Source: Massilia sp. WG5 (GTDB lineage Bacteria > Pseudomonadota > Gammaproteobacteria > Burkholderiales > Burkholderiaceae_D). Taken from it: 64,000 nt of DNA. Shown here one piece after another: positions 1 through 9,529 of the stretch. Within the stretch, counting starts at the first letter, position 1; every line of letters starts with the position of its first letter. A program made the translations under genes and the position numbers. The DNA is taken from positions 5,022,001-5,086,000 of the forward strand of contig NZ_CP012640.2 of NCBI RefSeq assembly GCF_001412595.2, written 5' to 3'. Under the pieces are notes generated by a model. It made no database searches. It was given only the letters and a program-made list of their open reading frames with translations, and was not told the origin of the DNA.

Positions 1-1
1 T

Positions 2-346
2 TTTGAGCAATATGACTCGACGAGGCGAACTGTCGATACACAAGTTGCTGCCCTGATGGGCCTCATCGAGTCCGTGAAAAAGGAAGCAGGCGTTTCTCAG
101 CAGCTAGTTGAAAGTATCAAAACCAGTGCGGAAGCGATGCGCCGTTCAGAAGAGGAAGCCCGAGCGCACTTGGACCAGGTCAATCAAGCTCTTGTCAAAG
201 CGTTCAGTGATTTTGGTAACTCGCTGGTTAGCCAAGTGAAGTCGACCATCGCCGAAACCGACCGTCACCTGGCACAAGGAACCGGACACCTGAACGGTGT
301 CGTGCAGGAGCTTGCCAACGCAGTTCAGAGAATGAAGAGAGCGTGA
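2..346 (+). CDS. zorA: ZorA, C-terminal end only (Zorya type I)
   Basis: The reading frame is open from the first base of the window, so this is the last 114 codons of a longer gene; the internal ATG at 56 is not a real start. What remains is a hydrophilic, heptad-like helix (many E, K, Q, A and L) with no membrane segment. In the Zorya family ZorA is a MotA-like inner-membrane protein with a long cytoplasmic helical tail, and this matches the end of that tail. The stop is one base before zorB, and zorB, zorC and zorD follow without gaps, which is the main reason for the name. The MotA-like part lies outside the window and was not seen. Confidence 0.8.
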   Translation, partial: FEQYDSTRRTVDTQVAALMGLIESVKKEAGVSQQLVESIKTSAEAMRRSEEEARAHLDQVNQALVKAFSDFGNSLVSQVKSTIAETDRHLAQGTGHLNGVVQELANAVQRMKRA

Positions 347-347
347 A

Positions 348-1052
348 ATGCTAGCCCGAGTTTTGCTCAGAAGGTCGGGAAAGCATGAGGGAGAGAGCCC
401 ATTTTGGATTTCGTTCTCCGACCTTATGTCTGCGCTGATGGTCTTGTTCCTTGTCGTGATGGCGGTAACTCTTGTTGCCGTCACACAGAGCATTGATGCA
501 TCTACGAAGGCGAACATTGAGCGCACAGCAGCAATCAGCAAAATCATGGCGATGATTGCTAATGACCCTAAGAGTGCGGGCGTTGGCGTTGACCAGCAAA
601 ACTACCGAATCGACCTCGGTAAGCAGGTTCGCTTCGACAGTGGCAGCTATACGATTAACCCTGAAGCTGGGCAGTTCCTTCGTAACTACATTCCCACGCT
701 CTTGAAAGCGAAGGACACCCCAGAAGGGCAGCGGTGGATTAAGAGCATTGTCGTCGAAGGTTTTACGGACGAGGACGGTACCTACCTCTACAACCTTCAG
801 CTTAGCCTGGACCGTAGCCGCGGAGTCGTTTGCTCTCTCTTCCAGAACACAGCTGGCGGCACGGCCCTCTCAGCAGAACAGCTCCGTAAGGTACAAGAGC
901 TTTTCCTAGTCGGCGGCTATTCGTTCAACTCCATCAAGAAGGACAAAGCCGAGAGCCGCCGCGTCGAGTTCAAAGTTGATTTCTGGGGTATCGGAGAGAA
1001 GCCCCCATCTGCTCAGAGTGTCCTTATCACTAAGGGATTTGGGACATGCTAG
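348..1052 (+). CDS. zorB: ZorB, MotB-like peptidoglycan-binding subunit of Zorya
   Basis: 234 aa. There is one N-terminal membrane segment (about residues 22-46) with Asp25 in the motif FSDLMSALM, the place of the ion-binding aspartate of MotB-type stators. The C-terminal half is OmpA-like: residues about 140-160 carry VEGFTDEDGTYLYNLQLSL followed by DRSR, the peptidoglycan-binding signature, although the usual first His (GHTD) is Phe here. In known Zorya, ZorA5B2 forms an ion-driven inner-membrane motor that senses phage attack and signals to the cytoplasmic effectors. The length is normal for ZorB. The end overlaps zorC by 7 bases, suggesting coupled translation. Confidence 0.9.
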   Translation: MLARVLLRRSGKHEGESPFWISFSDLMSALMVLFLVVMAVTLVAVTQSIDASTKANIERTAAISKIMAMIANDPKSAGVGVDQQNYRIDLGKQVRFDSGSYTINPEAGQFLRNYIPTLLKAKDTPEGQRWIKSIVVEGFTDEDGTYLYNLQLSLDRSRGVVCSLFQNTAGGTALSAEQLRKVQELFLVGGYSFNSIKKDKAESRRVEFKVDFWGIGEKPPSAQSVLITKGFGTC

Positions 1053-2782
1053 CCAGCATTGCACTTGAGAGCCTATCTCGTGACTTAGCTAAAGCCATCG
1101 GGACATTAGGCCTCGCTGACGTAAAGTTTGGTGTTCCCGACTTGGTCGAGAAGCCAGCTAAGCAAGCTGAAGAGATATTCCAAGGCTACGCGAAGGCCAA
1201 GCCCAGCAAAGAGGATGCGTACGCAGCTGCTCTAGCATTCTTGCGAGGCACCAAGCTAGACGAATGGCAGCGCGACATGGTGGCGTCTGCTCTCTGTGTT
1301 CCTGTGCGCGAACAGTCAGGCGCTACAGTAGTCGGCGCTCAAGAGCGGTTCCTCAATCTCTTGGAGACCTACAGGGACGAAGCAAAATGCGGCGACTTGT
1401 GGCGGCTTACATGGCATGGGCTGCTTTACTCCTATTTCAATTTCGACCTTGACGCTGCGAAAAGCGCCTCGGTTCACACTGGCTGGGAAGCGTTGCGCGA
1501 CTTCCTTGCAGAGACCTGGCCATTCGTTGATAAGCAAACTGAAGGAAACCTTGTCCCAGCCTGGGTTAGTGTGATACGTCAAGAGGTGGAACTGCTCAGT
1601 AAGCAGCCGGTTGATAAGTACGCGAATGCGTTCTTGCGAGGAGACACCAGCGGCATAGATAGGTTAGCGTCAGACCTTGGGATTCCACCATCCAGTTGGT
1701 TCTGGCACGCGCTGGTCCTTAGTGCGGTCAAACAGGCGACGACCGAGAGTGACACCAAGTTCCGTGAACGACTGCCTCAGTTGCTTGACCTCATTCGAAG
1801 CAAACCAGGCTTCCGTGATGAAGCGCTCGAATTCATTCTCAATCGCTATCACGCCTGTCAAGGCGCACCTGCCGACGAGCGCCTTCGCGACTTCGTTTGC
1901 CAGCCTACTGTTTGGAAGAATCCGAAACTCAAAGCTGCCGGCATCGCTACGGCTTGGAATCGAGTGCCTGAAGCCGTTTGGAAGATGGTACTTGCCTGGG
2001 TCAATGAGCAAAACCTCAAAGACTTCTTCGATATTTTGGCCGCACGTAACAAGGCCGATGAGGGGCGCCTAGCGTTCTGGTCCAAGTACCTTAAACAGAT
2101 TTCGTGGACGCGCTTGCTGTTCGGTGCCGACACAATGGCGTTGCAAAAGGCGAATGCGGAGGTGAGGAATCTGATAGCCCGCGAAGAGGGCTCTTACGCA
2201 CAACTGACTGGCAAGCCAGAGGTTGATGCATTCATGATGCAACTCGGGCCATACGTCGTGATTGAATTTAGCAAGAAGCCAAACGCTTGCTATGTGTATG
2301 AAGCTGACCAGCTTCCCTTCGAGCCGTATGACCGCTACTACGATGGTGGAACATCAGACCTCGCTGCAGGATACCGCTCCGACGTCAACTACGCTCTTCG
2401 AATCGTGCATCGCGTTGGTTGGGACGACCGAGCCGAGATTGACCTGCGCCAGCTTGGCATACAACCGGATGCCCGTAGTGGGACCAACACCTTTCGCACA
2501 ACTGCTGCCAAGGCCGAGTCTACAAAAACTTCATATGACAAGCCTGGCCGGCCCTCGATATCGGCCGCTTCGAAAATGCATGGCGGGCCAGACCTCGCGA
2601 TAGTGAAAGCGATTGTGAGCCGGTTCAATCGCGCCATTGTCGACGATAGACGAAACTTACCTAACGGCGGTCGCCTTTGGGTTGCTGACCCTCTTCAGCG
2701 CACACAACTCAGCGCAGAGCTCGAACGCATGGGCTTCAAGTGGTCTGACAGACGCCTAGCCTGGTACTTCCCTGAAAATTAA
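1046..2782 (+). CDS. zorC: ZorC, EH-signature protein of Zorya
   Basis: 578 aa, soluble, with no signal peptide or membrane helix. Its size and its place between zorB and zorD match ZorC, the EH-signature domain protein of Zorya systems, which is a DNA-associated cytoplasmic component acting with ZorD. The C-terminal region (about residues 420-578) has a compact basic/aromatic pattern ending in RLAWYFPEN. I see no classical nuclease or NTPase motif. It overlaps zorB by 7 bases, and its stop shares one base with the zorD start (TAATG), so the four genes form one translation-coupled operon. The name rests on gene order and family size more than on a diagnostic motif. Confidence 0.85.
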   Translation: MLASIALESLSRDLAKAIGTLGLADVKFGVPDLVEKPAKQAEEIFQGYAKAKPSKEDAYAAALAFLRGTKLDEWQRDMVASALCVPVREQSGATVVGAQERFLNLLETYRDEAKCGDLWRLTWHGLLYSYFNFDLDAAKSASVHTGWEALRDFLAETWPFVDKQTEGNLVPAWVSVIRQEVELLSKQPVDKYANAFLRGDTSGIDRLASDLGIPPSSWFWHALVLSAVKQATTESDTKFRERLPQLLDLIRSKPGFRDEALEFILNRYHACQGAPADERLRDFVCQPTVWKNPKLKAAGIATAWNRVPEAVWKMVLAWVNEQNLKDFFDILAARNKADEGRLAFWSKYLKQISWTRLLFGADTMALQKANAEVRNLIAREEGSYAQLTGKPEVDAFMMQLGPYVVIEFSKKPNACYVYEADQLPFEPYDRYYDGGTSDLAAGYRSDVNYALRIVHRVGWDDRAEIDLRQLGIQPDARSGTNTFRTTAAKAESTKTSYDKPGRPSISAASKMHGGPDLAIVKAIVSRFNRAIVDDRRNLPNGGRLWVADPLQRTQLSAELERMGFKWSDRRLAWYFPEN

Positions 2783-5700
2783 TGAGCATCTTCAACATCT
2801 TTAAACGTGCAGCGTCGAATACATCGGCCGCTCCAGTTCTGAAAACACTTTGGTCAGCGGATGGCGTGCGAGTCGAGTTTTCGGACCCATTGCCCGAGCC
2901 GACTCAGGATGCCTTGTTAGACGCTTTGTCTGCTGCTAGCGCGGAGGAGTCTGTCCTAGGCGCTTATCTTGCTCAGCTTGTCTCCGATGAGCAATGTAAG
3001 CTGCAACGCGATGCTGCTATCGTACGTTGGGAAGACATCTACCAGCTTCAAACCTCGGCTGAGCACGTCGGCGCTCTCGCGTTACTCGACCTGCCTCCGG
3101 TAGGCCCTCTGCGACCAATCATCGATTCGACAGGAACGCTATCGGGTCGAGACTTCGAACTGGAGGTCACAGGCTGGACTGATGGGAGTAAGCAACTGCG
3201 CGTCACTGAGCTAATCGGTGGTATCGCGACGGTGGACGGCAGACCGCAGATGCTCACTCGAGCAGCTTGGCGAACAGCATCGGAAATCGCAACATTTAGA
3301 AGTCGGGATGACGGTGAGCGGTCACAGAATCATCATGAACTTGCTTGGGCCCGTATTCGAAGATTCGCAGACGAAGCCCAAGCGCTGTACGCGAACCCTT
3401 ATCTCGAAACCACCCTTGTTCTAAGCCCCGAGACCTTGCGTCTTCCGCAGTCAAAAGCCGAGACGCCATTTGGGAAAGTGTTGACGGTCGCTCCAACTTT
3501 TGATGGTGCTCCCGACGGTTGGCTAACTGCGTTTGATGGCTTTAACTCTGTGCAACCTCACTACGACTTGACGCGAGGTGCGGGACGGGTGCGTGTAGTC
3601 ATATCCGAACCGGTTCGCAAAGTCCTTGAGGTCATCAAGCGGGAGATGCCAGGGCGCCGGGTGGCCGGTTCAAAGGCAGAGAAGTTTGTACACAATCCTT
3701 TCGCCTTCTTGGGTGACGCCGCCCATGAGGTATTCAGAGAGGACGAATTCGAAGCCGATAGAGCTGAAGCTGGTGCGGTTGAAGCCATCTTTAGCCTGGT
3801 AACGCGTACTTCCAACGCCAGGGTCGATAGTGTTGACCTCTTGGTCACTGAGCACTATGCCAATGGAGCTGCTTCCACTGATTGCGAAGTTTTCAATACG
3901 CCTGAGGAGCTTGAAGAATTCCTCTCCGCGTTAAAGCGTGCGCTCGAAGACGATTTGCAAAAACTCAAGTGGGGCGAGTACGACCTGACCATCGACGGAC
4001 ATTGTACTGTCCAGTTAGAGCAAGGAGAGCAAGTTGCCCACGTCTGGCGCATGCAGCCGGCCGAGCGCATCGACTTCAATGATGTCTACGAAATGGAGGG
4101 GTATAGCTCGCGTATCGAAGGAATTGGGCCTGCCAGACCCATCTATGTGCCGGTCTTTCAGAAGGACAAAACGGAGGAGGAGAAGGAGGGTGTTTGGCTC
4201 CCTTCTGACTTGACTCCTATGGTTCGGGTTACGTTGCAGGACCATGAAGGTCAGGTAGTGATTCCTTTGACCAAAGAATGGGTCAAGACCTTTGACCAGC
4301 AAGTTGAGCGAGCAGAGCTAGATGGAAGCCCTAGTGTTAGCAATCCGAGCTTACCAACAGCGATTGCAACACCGCAGGCGCGCCAGCTCGTTGATAGCTT
4401 CAAGAGCATGGTCGATGCGCAGGAGCGTGTTCGAGGTGACGTCGCGGGTGCACCAAAAGACAAAAAAGGGCCGCGTCAGACGCTGCTGGTCAAGACAAAT
4501 TTCTACGACGTCGATTACGTGGAAGAGCGGCGCACGTCCTTAGCCTTACCGGCGGGTTGGAGTGCCAAACTCCCGCGGTGCCTACGCCCGTCCATCAAGC
4601 TGAAGCAGCACCAGCTTTACGGCATTGCTTGGTTCCAGCATCTTGTTTCGAAAGCCCCTACTGAGTGTCGTGGCGCTCTTCTGGCGGACGATATGGGGTT
4701 GGGTAAGACAGTCCAACTTTTGTCAGTTCTGGCTTGGTATTACGAACACAATCCCAACGCTGCACCGTCCATCATTTTCGCCCCGAAGAGCCTCCTCGAG
4801 AACTGGGAAGGTGAGTCAAAGAAGTTCTTCAATGACTCGTTCCCAGAAGTTCTTGTTCTCTACGGAGACAAGTTAAAGGAGCGGAAGCAGCCACTTGGGC
4901 TAATCGACGAAGGGCTTCGTGATAAGGGAATCGTCGACCTGTTGAGGCCAGGTTGGGCCAGCACCGCCAAGGTCATCATCACAACGTATGAAATGTTGAC
5001 CTCCTATGAGTTTTCGTTAGCCAAGCAGCCATTTGCTTTTCTCATCTGCGACGAGGCCCAACGTATTAAAACTCCGGGCACTTTAGTGACCTTGGCTGCC
5101 AAAAAGCTCAAGGCGGACTTTCGTATCGCATGTACAGGAACCCCCGTTGAGAACTCCCTTGCTGACCTATGGTGTCTCTTTGACCTGGTACAGCCTGGCT
5201 TGCTCGGGGCGCTCGAAGAGTTCGGGAAAAAGTACCGGAGGCCTATCGAATGTGATACGGAGGAGCAAAGAGATGCTCTTCAACGTCTACAGTCATTGAT
5301 TGCGCCGCAAACCCTGAGGCGCACGAAAGCAGACATCGCGAGCGAGCTGAAGGCGAAGCTTTTCGCGTTCACATCAGTTAAAGAACAGGGACTCAGTTTC
5401 AAGGCGCTTCTGGAAGAGACCGAGCGGCTTGAGATTCCTATGACTGAGCACCAGCGGATACTGTACAAGGGCGGCCTCAAGAAGCTACAAGACGCAAACG
5501 CTGAATCGAACAGCAAAAAGCGAGCGCAACTGTCGTTTGGAGCACTGCACTTGATGAAGGCGGTATGCGCCGAGCCCTACTGTCTACCAGGTACGAAGTT
5601 CTTGATGGACAAGTCAGGGTTTGACGTCCACCTCAAGAACTCCCCTAAGATGAAGTGGCTTTTGGACCGGTTGGCTGCGGTTAAGGCTGCTGGCGAAAAG

Positions 5701-6636
5701 GCTATTGTGTTCACTGAACTTCGGGAAGTGCAGGCAGCCCTGTACTACTTCCTCAACAAGACATTCGGTATCAAACCTTCTATTATCAACGGCGACAAGC
5801 AGGGAAGGCAGGCTTACATTGATAAGTTCACTGCTTCGCAAGGGTTCGATGTCATCATTTTGTCGACTCTCGCAGCTGGCGCAGGACTCAATATCACGGC
5901 AGCTAACCACGTCTTCCACTTTACGCGTGCTTGGAATCCATCGAAAGAGGCGCAGGCTACTGACCGGGCTTTCCGCATCGGGCAGCAAAAAGACGTTTTT
6001 GTGTACTGCCCGACTATCGTTGCTGATGACTTCAACACTTTCGAAGTGCGCCTCGACCAAATCTTGAAACGCAAGGCTGGGCTCGCGGGAGCGACGCTTG
6101 ACGACGGCGGGCTCTCGGCAATGCTCAATGGTTCCGGAGGCGACGTCGGCTTTGCAGACCTGGTAGACAACATCGGCATTGGCGAGCGGGTAGTAAAGCA
6201 CTACTTGACGATGGACGACGTCGACCGTATGGATGGCGCTGGCTTTGAGGTGTTCTGTTGTCTCCTATGGCAGAAGCTTGGCTTCCAGGCCCGTATCACG
6301 GAAAAACGCCGAGGGGACGGGGGCGTTGATGTCGTCGCAATTAAAGGGCGCAAGGGCGAGCTACTTCAGTGCAAGAGCTCCAAGGCGTCTAGTATCGGCT
6401 GGGAGGCAATCAAGGATGTTACTGGTGGGGCTGCTGGTTACCAAGTCAGGTACCCCAACACCTTATTCACGCGCGTGGCCGTGACCAATCAGATGTTCAC
6501 GCAGGGAGCCATGACGCACGCAGTCGAGAATAAGGTCCAGGTCGTGACGCGCGCAAGTTTAGAAGAGTTACTTGGCCTATATCCAACGACAAACCATGAG
6601 TTCGACGAAGCTCTTCAGGCTTGGGCGATGAACTAA
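2782..6636 (+). CDS. zorD: ZorD, SNF2-family helicase with C-terminal Mrr-like nuclease domain
   Basis: 1,284 aa, the effector of the Zorya operon. A SNF2/Swi2 ATPase spans about residues 600-1100: Walker A in LADDMGLGKT (about 634-645), motif II as DEAQ (about 756), motif III CTGTPVENSLADLW, and the C-terminal helicase lobe with STLAAGAGLNIT and DRAFRIGQQ. After it (about 1155-1284) is a restriction-endonuclease-like fold with DGGVDVVAIKGRKGELLQCK; the Asp plus the Gln-x-Lys pair fit Mrr_cat nucleases. The N-terminal 600 residues have no motif I recognise. Known ZorD proteins use ATP and degrade invading DNA. A 43-codon minus-strand remnant begins over the stop codon. Confidence 0.9.
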   Translation: MSIFNIFKRAASNTSAAPVLKTLWSADGVRVEFSDPLPEPTQDALLDALSAASAEESVLGAYLAQLVSDEQCKLQRDAAIVRWEDIYQLQTSAEHVGALALLDLPPVGPLRPIIDSTGTLSGRDFELEVTGWTDGSKQLRVTELIGGIATVDGRPQMLTRAAWRTASEIATFRSRDDGERSQNHHELAWARIRRFADEAQALYANPYLETTLVLSPETLRLPQSKAETPFGKVLTVAPTFDGAPDGWLTAFDGFNSVQPHYDLTRGAGRVRVVISEPVRKVLEVIKREMPGRRVAGSKAEKFVHNPFAFLGDAAHEVFREDEFEADRAEAGAVEAIFSLVTRTSNARVDSVDLLVTEHYANGAASTDCEVFNTPEELEEFLSALKRALEDDLQKLKWGEYDLTIDGHCTVQLEQGEQVAHVWRMQPAERIDFNDVYEMEGYSSRIEGIGPARPIYVPVFQKDKTEEEKEGVWLPSDLTPMVRVTLQDHEGQVVIPLTKEWVKTFDQQVERAELDGSPSVSNPSLPTAIATPQARQLVDSFKSMVDAQERVRGDVAGAPKDKKGPRQTLLVKTNFYDVDYVEERRTSLALPAGWSAKLPRCLRPSIKLKQHQLYGIAWFQHLVSKAPTECRGALLADDMGLGKTVQLLSVLAWYYEHNPNAAPSIIFAPKSLLENWEGESKKFFNDSFPEVLVLYGDKLKERKQPLGLIDEGLRDKGIVDLLRPGWASTAKVIITTYEMLTSYEFSLAKQPFAFLICDEAQRIKTPGTLVTLAAKKLKADFRIACTGTPVENSLADLWCLFDLVQPGLLGALEEFGKKYRRPIECDTEEQRDALQRLQSLIAPQTLRRTKADIASELKAKLFAFTSVKEQGLSFKALLEETERLEIPMTEHQRILYKGGLKKLQDANAESNSKKRAQLSFGALHLMKAVCAEPYCLPGTKFLMDKSGFDVHLKNSPKMKWLLDRLAAVKAAGEKAIVFTELREVQAALYYFLNKTFGIKPSIINGDKQGRQAYIDKFTASQGFDVIILSTLAAGAGLNITAANHVFHFTRAWNPSKEAQATDRAFRIGQQKDVFVYCPTIVADDFNTFEVRLDQILKRKAGLAGATLDDGGLSAMLNGSGGDVGFADLVDNIGIGERVVKHYLTMDDVDRMDGAGFEVFCCLLWQKLGFQARITEKRRGDGGVDVVAIKGRKGELLQCKSSKASSIGWEAIKDVTGGAAGYQVRYPNTLFTRVAVTNQMFTQGAMTHAVENKVQVVTRASLEELLGLYPTTNHEFDEALQAWAMN

Positions 6637-6760
6637 GTTTCATCGTACACACCATCGGTGACAACTAACGGCAGAATTGCGGCTTTGAAGTGCCCGGTGG
6701 GCTCCGGATTAATCAACATGGCCTCGATGTTATGGACAAAGCGCAGCGCAATGGAGCATA
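6633..6760 (-). pseudogene. Possible 3' remnant of a lost gene
   Basis: The minus strand holds about 40 open codons whose translation looks protein-like (ALRFVHNIEAMLINPEPTG, then HFKAAILPLVV). They end in TAG on top of the zorD stop, with a stop codon a few codons upstream. No start or ribosome site is visible. It reads as the C-terminus of a gene cut away during cargo exchange. I do not recognise the parent family, and it could be chance. Confidence 0.3.
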
Positions 6761-7031
6761 GCTAGAGACACGGTAGTCGGTCGAGCCGCTACAACCCTGC
6801 CATGCTCACCACGGTTAAGCGCAGGCGAGAGCGCGACTGGTCTCGCGAGTCGAAACCGCTCTCACTCATGGCTCACTCGCGAACACTTAAGATGCTTTTT
6901 GTCGTGCGACAGAGGCCATGCCTCTGAAGCGTAACTGTCGCCTTGTAACCGTCTAAATATACATGTCCTAAACGAAATTTTCGCAGTAGAATGATTTCAA
7001 ACAGACAACTCATTCATGTGGAAATATCGTG
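6637..7031. other. Gap between zorD and rmuC
   Basis: 395 bases with no complete gene. The left third overlaps the minus-strand remnant described separately. The middle is GC-balanced with several short inverted repeats (around 6,830-6,880, gcgagagcgcgactggtctcgc). The last 70 bases turn AT-rich, and TAGAAT near 6,989 is a candidate -10 for the downstream gene. No clear terminator with a T-run was found for the Zorya operon. Confidence 0.4.
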
Positions 7032-9161
7032 ATGAATCTAACTTCTCAAGCATTCCCACTGGTGGCCTTATTACTCGGCGCTTGCCTGATGTGGCTATTG
7101 ATGGCTAACCGAATTAAGTCTGCATGTCTGGCTGCTGTGGCGACAGCGACAACGGGACTGCAAGTTGAAATGGCACAGGCGGCCGAAAAAGCTCGTTCGG
7201 CAACGGCTGAACTAGAGGCAGCTAGACAAGATGCACGTCAGAAGACACAGTCATTGGCCGTCCTCCAAGGTACTCTCGATGAGCTGAGCGATGAGCAGGC
7301 GCGACTCACCGAACGGATTTCCCGGCTACCTGTAGTCGAGGCTGAGCTACGGTCGGCAGCGGAACAACTGAAGACAAGCCTTGATGAGAATCGTCGACTG
7401 TCAAGTAGCGAAGCGCAAAAGGCTCAATCTATCGAGTCATTGCGAGAGCGTTTTGAGGCACTTCAACTTGCCCATAGCTCACTGGAGCAGCAATGTCGCG
7501 AGGCAACAGCTCAGTTGCGGGAATCATTACAGCGTCGTGCTACGTTAGAAGAGCAGGTATTCCGTATTCCTGACCTAGAGGTTAAGTTGCAAGATGCGTC
7601 CAAACAGCTCGCCGAGCTCAATAGCGAACTCCGGACTTCTGTTGAACGCCGAGCCGCACTTGAAGAGCAAGCGGCTCGTTTGCCAGTTTTGGAATCCAAG
7701 CTTATTGAGGCAGAAAAGCAAGCTAGCCTTGTCAACACTCAGCTGCGAGATGCCGTGGAACGCCGTGCTGCACTCGAGGAGCAGACAACTCGACTACCAG
7801 GATTGGAAAACCAGCTGCAGGATGCAGTTCGGCAGCTCGGCGAAACCAATGCGCAGTTGACAGACCTTAGGGAAGCGAGTGCGCGCGACAACGGAAAGCT
7901 TCGAGCCGAGTTGGACGCTGAACGTACGACCTCTTCGCGGGTGGTGGACGAGTTAGGGGTAGCGAAAACATCGCTTACCGAGGCAGAGGCTAGGGTGAAC
8001 GAGTTAACTGACCAGCTTACCCATCTTCGAACCCAGGCAGAGGCCGAACAAAGGAACTCTGCCGAGAAGCTTGAGCTTCTTCTACAGGCGAAGACTTCGC
8101 TCTCTGACCAGTTTAAGACCCTGGCCAACGATATTTTGGAAGAGAAGTCGAAGCGCTTCGCCGAGCAGAACCGAGAAGGTATAAGTCTACTGCTCGAGCC
8201 ATTGAAAACAAAGCTGACAGAATTCCAGGGCAAAGTCGAAGAAGTCTACATCAATGAGGGTAAGGACCGTTCTGCTCTCTCGGCACAAGTACATCGCCTT
8301 GTCGAACTAAACCAGTCCCTGAGCCAAGATGCGAAGAATCTGACACTCGCATTGAAAGGCTCTGCCAAGACTCAGGGCAACTGGGGTGAGCTGATTCTGG
8401 AACGCGTCCTTGAAGCATCTGGACTGCGCAAGGGGCACGAATATCACGTGCAGGACAGTCAGCTGCGAGAGGACGGTTCCCGAGGGCAGGCCGATGTCAT
8501 CATTGACCTTCCTGAGGAAAGAAAAATCGTTGTGGACGCGAAGGTCTCCTTGGTCGCTTACGAAAGGTTCACGACTGCAGACAATGACGAGGCGCGCACG
8601 TTAGCGCTGAAGCAGCATCTAGATTCCGTACGCTCGCACATTAAGGGACTGTCGGAAAAGCGCTACCACACGATGTATGGGTTGAAATCGCTCGATTTCG
8701 TTCTCGCGTTTGTCCCCGTAGAGCCTGCTTTCATGACGGCCGTGACGAACGACGATAGCCTTTTCATGGATGCTTGGAATCGCAACGTACTGCTTGTTAG
8801 TCCGTCGACGCTGCTGTTTGTGGTGCGGACGGTGGCTCACCTGTGGCGCCAAGAAGCGCAGAGTAAAAACGCTCAAGAAATTGCAAAACGTGGCGGGGAC
8901 CTGTATGACAAGCTCTGCGGCTTTGTGGAGGACCTGGAGACGGTCGGCAATCGCTTGAGTCAAGCCCAGAAGGCGTATGACCTGGCACATGGGAAGCTCG
9001 CTGGCGGCCGGGGCAATGTCATCAGGCAGGCTGAGATGCTTCGTGACTTAGGAGTGAAGCCGACCAAGACGTTGCCAGCCACGACTTTAGCAATGTCTGC
9101 GGACGATACACAGCACCAAGGAAATAATGTGGTTTCGTTGCCTCCAGTTGTGGCAACCTAA
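7032..9161 (+). CDS. rmuC: RmuC-domain protein with membrane anchor and repeated coiled coil
   Basis: 709 aa from ATG 7,032 (a GTG lies just before it at 7,029; ggaa is about 8 bases upstream). Residues 5-25 form a hydrophobic anchor. Residues about 30-360 are a long coiled coil containing three tandem 38-residue repeats. Residues about 400-680 match the RmuC domain: KTQGNWGELILERVLE, then RGQADVIIDLP and VVDAKVS (Asp...Asp-x-Lys, a PD-(D/E)xK-type core near 485-503). E. coli RmuC limits recombination at inverted repeats; the biochemical activity is not settled. The length is above the usual 450-500 aa because of the coiled-coil expansion. Its position directly behind Zorya suggests cargo rather than the housekeeping copy. 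Confidence 0.85.
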   Translation: MNLTSQAFPLVALLLGACLMWLLMANRIKSACLAAVATATTGLQVEMAQAAEKARSATAELEAARQDARQKTQSLAVLQGTLDELSDEQARLTERISRLPVVEAELRSAAEQLKTSLDENRRLSSSEAQKAQSIESLRERFEALQLAHSSLEQQCREATAQLRESLQRRATLEEQVFRIPDLEVKLQDASKQLAELNSELRTSVERRAALEEQAARLPVLESKLIEAEKQASLVNTQLRDAVERRAALEEQTTRLPGLENQLQDAVRQLGETNAQLTDLREASARDNGKLRAELDAERTTSSRVVDELGVAKTSLTEAEARVNELTDQLTHLRTQAEAEQRNSAEKLELLLQAKTSLSDQFKTLANDILEEKSKRFAEQNREGISLLLEPLKTKLTEFQGKVEEVYINEGKDRSALSAQVHRLVELNQSLSQDAKNLTLALKGSAKTQGNWGELILERVLEASGLRKGHEYHVQDSQLREDGSRGQADVIIDLPEERKIVVDAKVSLVAYERFTTADNDEARTLALKQHLDSVRSHIKGLSEKRYHTMYGLKSLDFVLAFVPVEPAFMTAVTNDDSLFMDAWNRNVLLVSPSTLLFVVRTVAHLWRQEAQSKNAQEIAKRGGDLYDKLCGFVEDLETVGNRLSQAQKAYDLAHGKLAGGRGNVIRQAEMLRDLGVKPTKTLPATTLAMSADDTQHQGNNVVSLPPVVAT
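7530..7871 (+). repeat. Three tandem 114-bp units inside rmuC
   Basis: Units begin at 7,530, 7,644 and 7,758, exactly 114 bases apart. Each encodes a 38-residue coiled-coil module opening with xRRAxLEEQ and followed by R(L/I)P-L---L--A-. The DNA copies have diverged at synonymous sites, so the duplication is not recent. Confidence 0.85.
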
Positions 9162-9529
9162 GAATTTAGAAGCAAGTTCGCACCAGAGAGCACTCGTTTT
9201 TCTGAAGGTGATGTATCGGCCGGATTTCGCGGCCCTATATCGTCATGTCGAGCATAGTTCAAAAAGAGCTTTACGATGAAGTTCCATGATGTATGGCGGT
9301 CTATTCCGTCAGCTCTGTTCTCATTCGAGATTGATAGGAAGCAGATTACGAGCGGCTGTAAGCCCGTCATTAACCTTCCTTGCAAACAGCGCTGAGCGTC
9401 TTTAGATATTTTTTATTTAACCGCTTAATTTTGAGCATGCGAAATCACGGACGCTGCAGTAAATCGTTTCATGCTACCATTAAAAAATATAAAAAACTTA
9501 TAGATTACATTGACCGAAATTGAGGATAT
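9162..9529. other. Gap between rmuC and the lipoprotein gene
   Basis: 368 bases without a gene. The last 110 bases are strongly AT-rich (runs of A and T around 9,408-9,500) and probably hold the promoter of the following gene, with TATAGA near 9,500 as a possible -10. No terminator hairpin with a T-run is obvious after rmuC. Confidence 0.4.

Noticed and set aside
2782..6636. ZorE or a DISARM-type helicase instead of ZorD
   Set aside because: There is no HNH motif, and the zorB-zorC neighbours fit type I Zorya; DISARM methyltransferase genes are absent.
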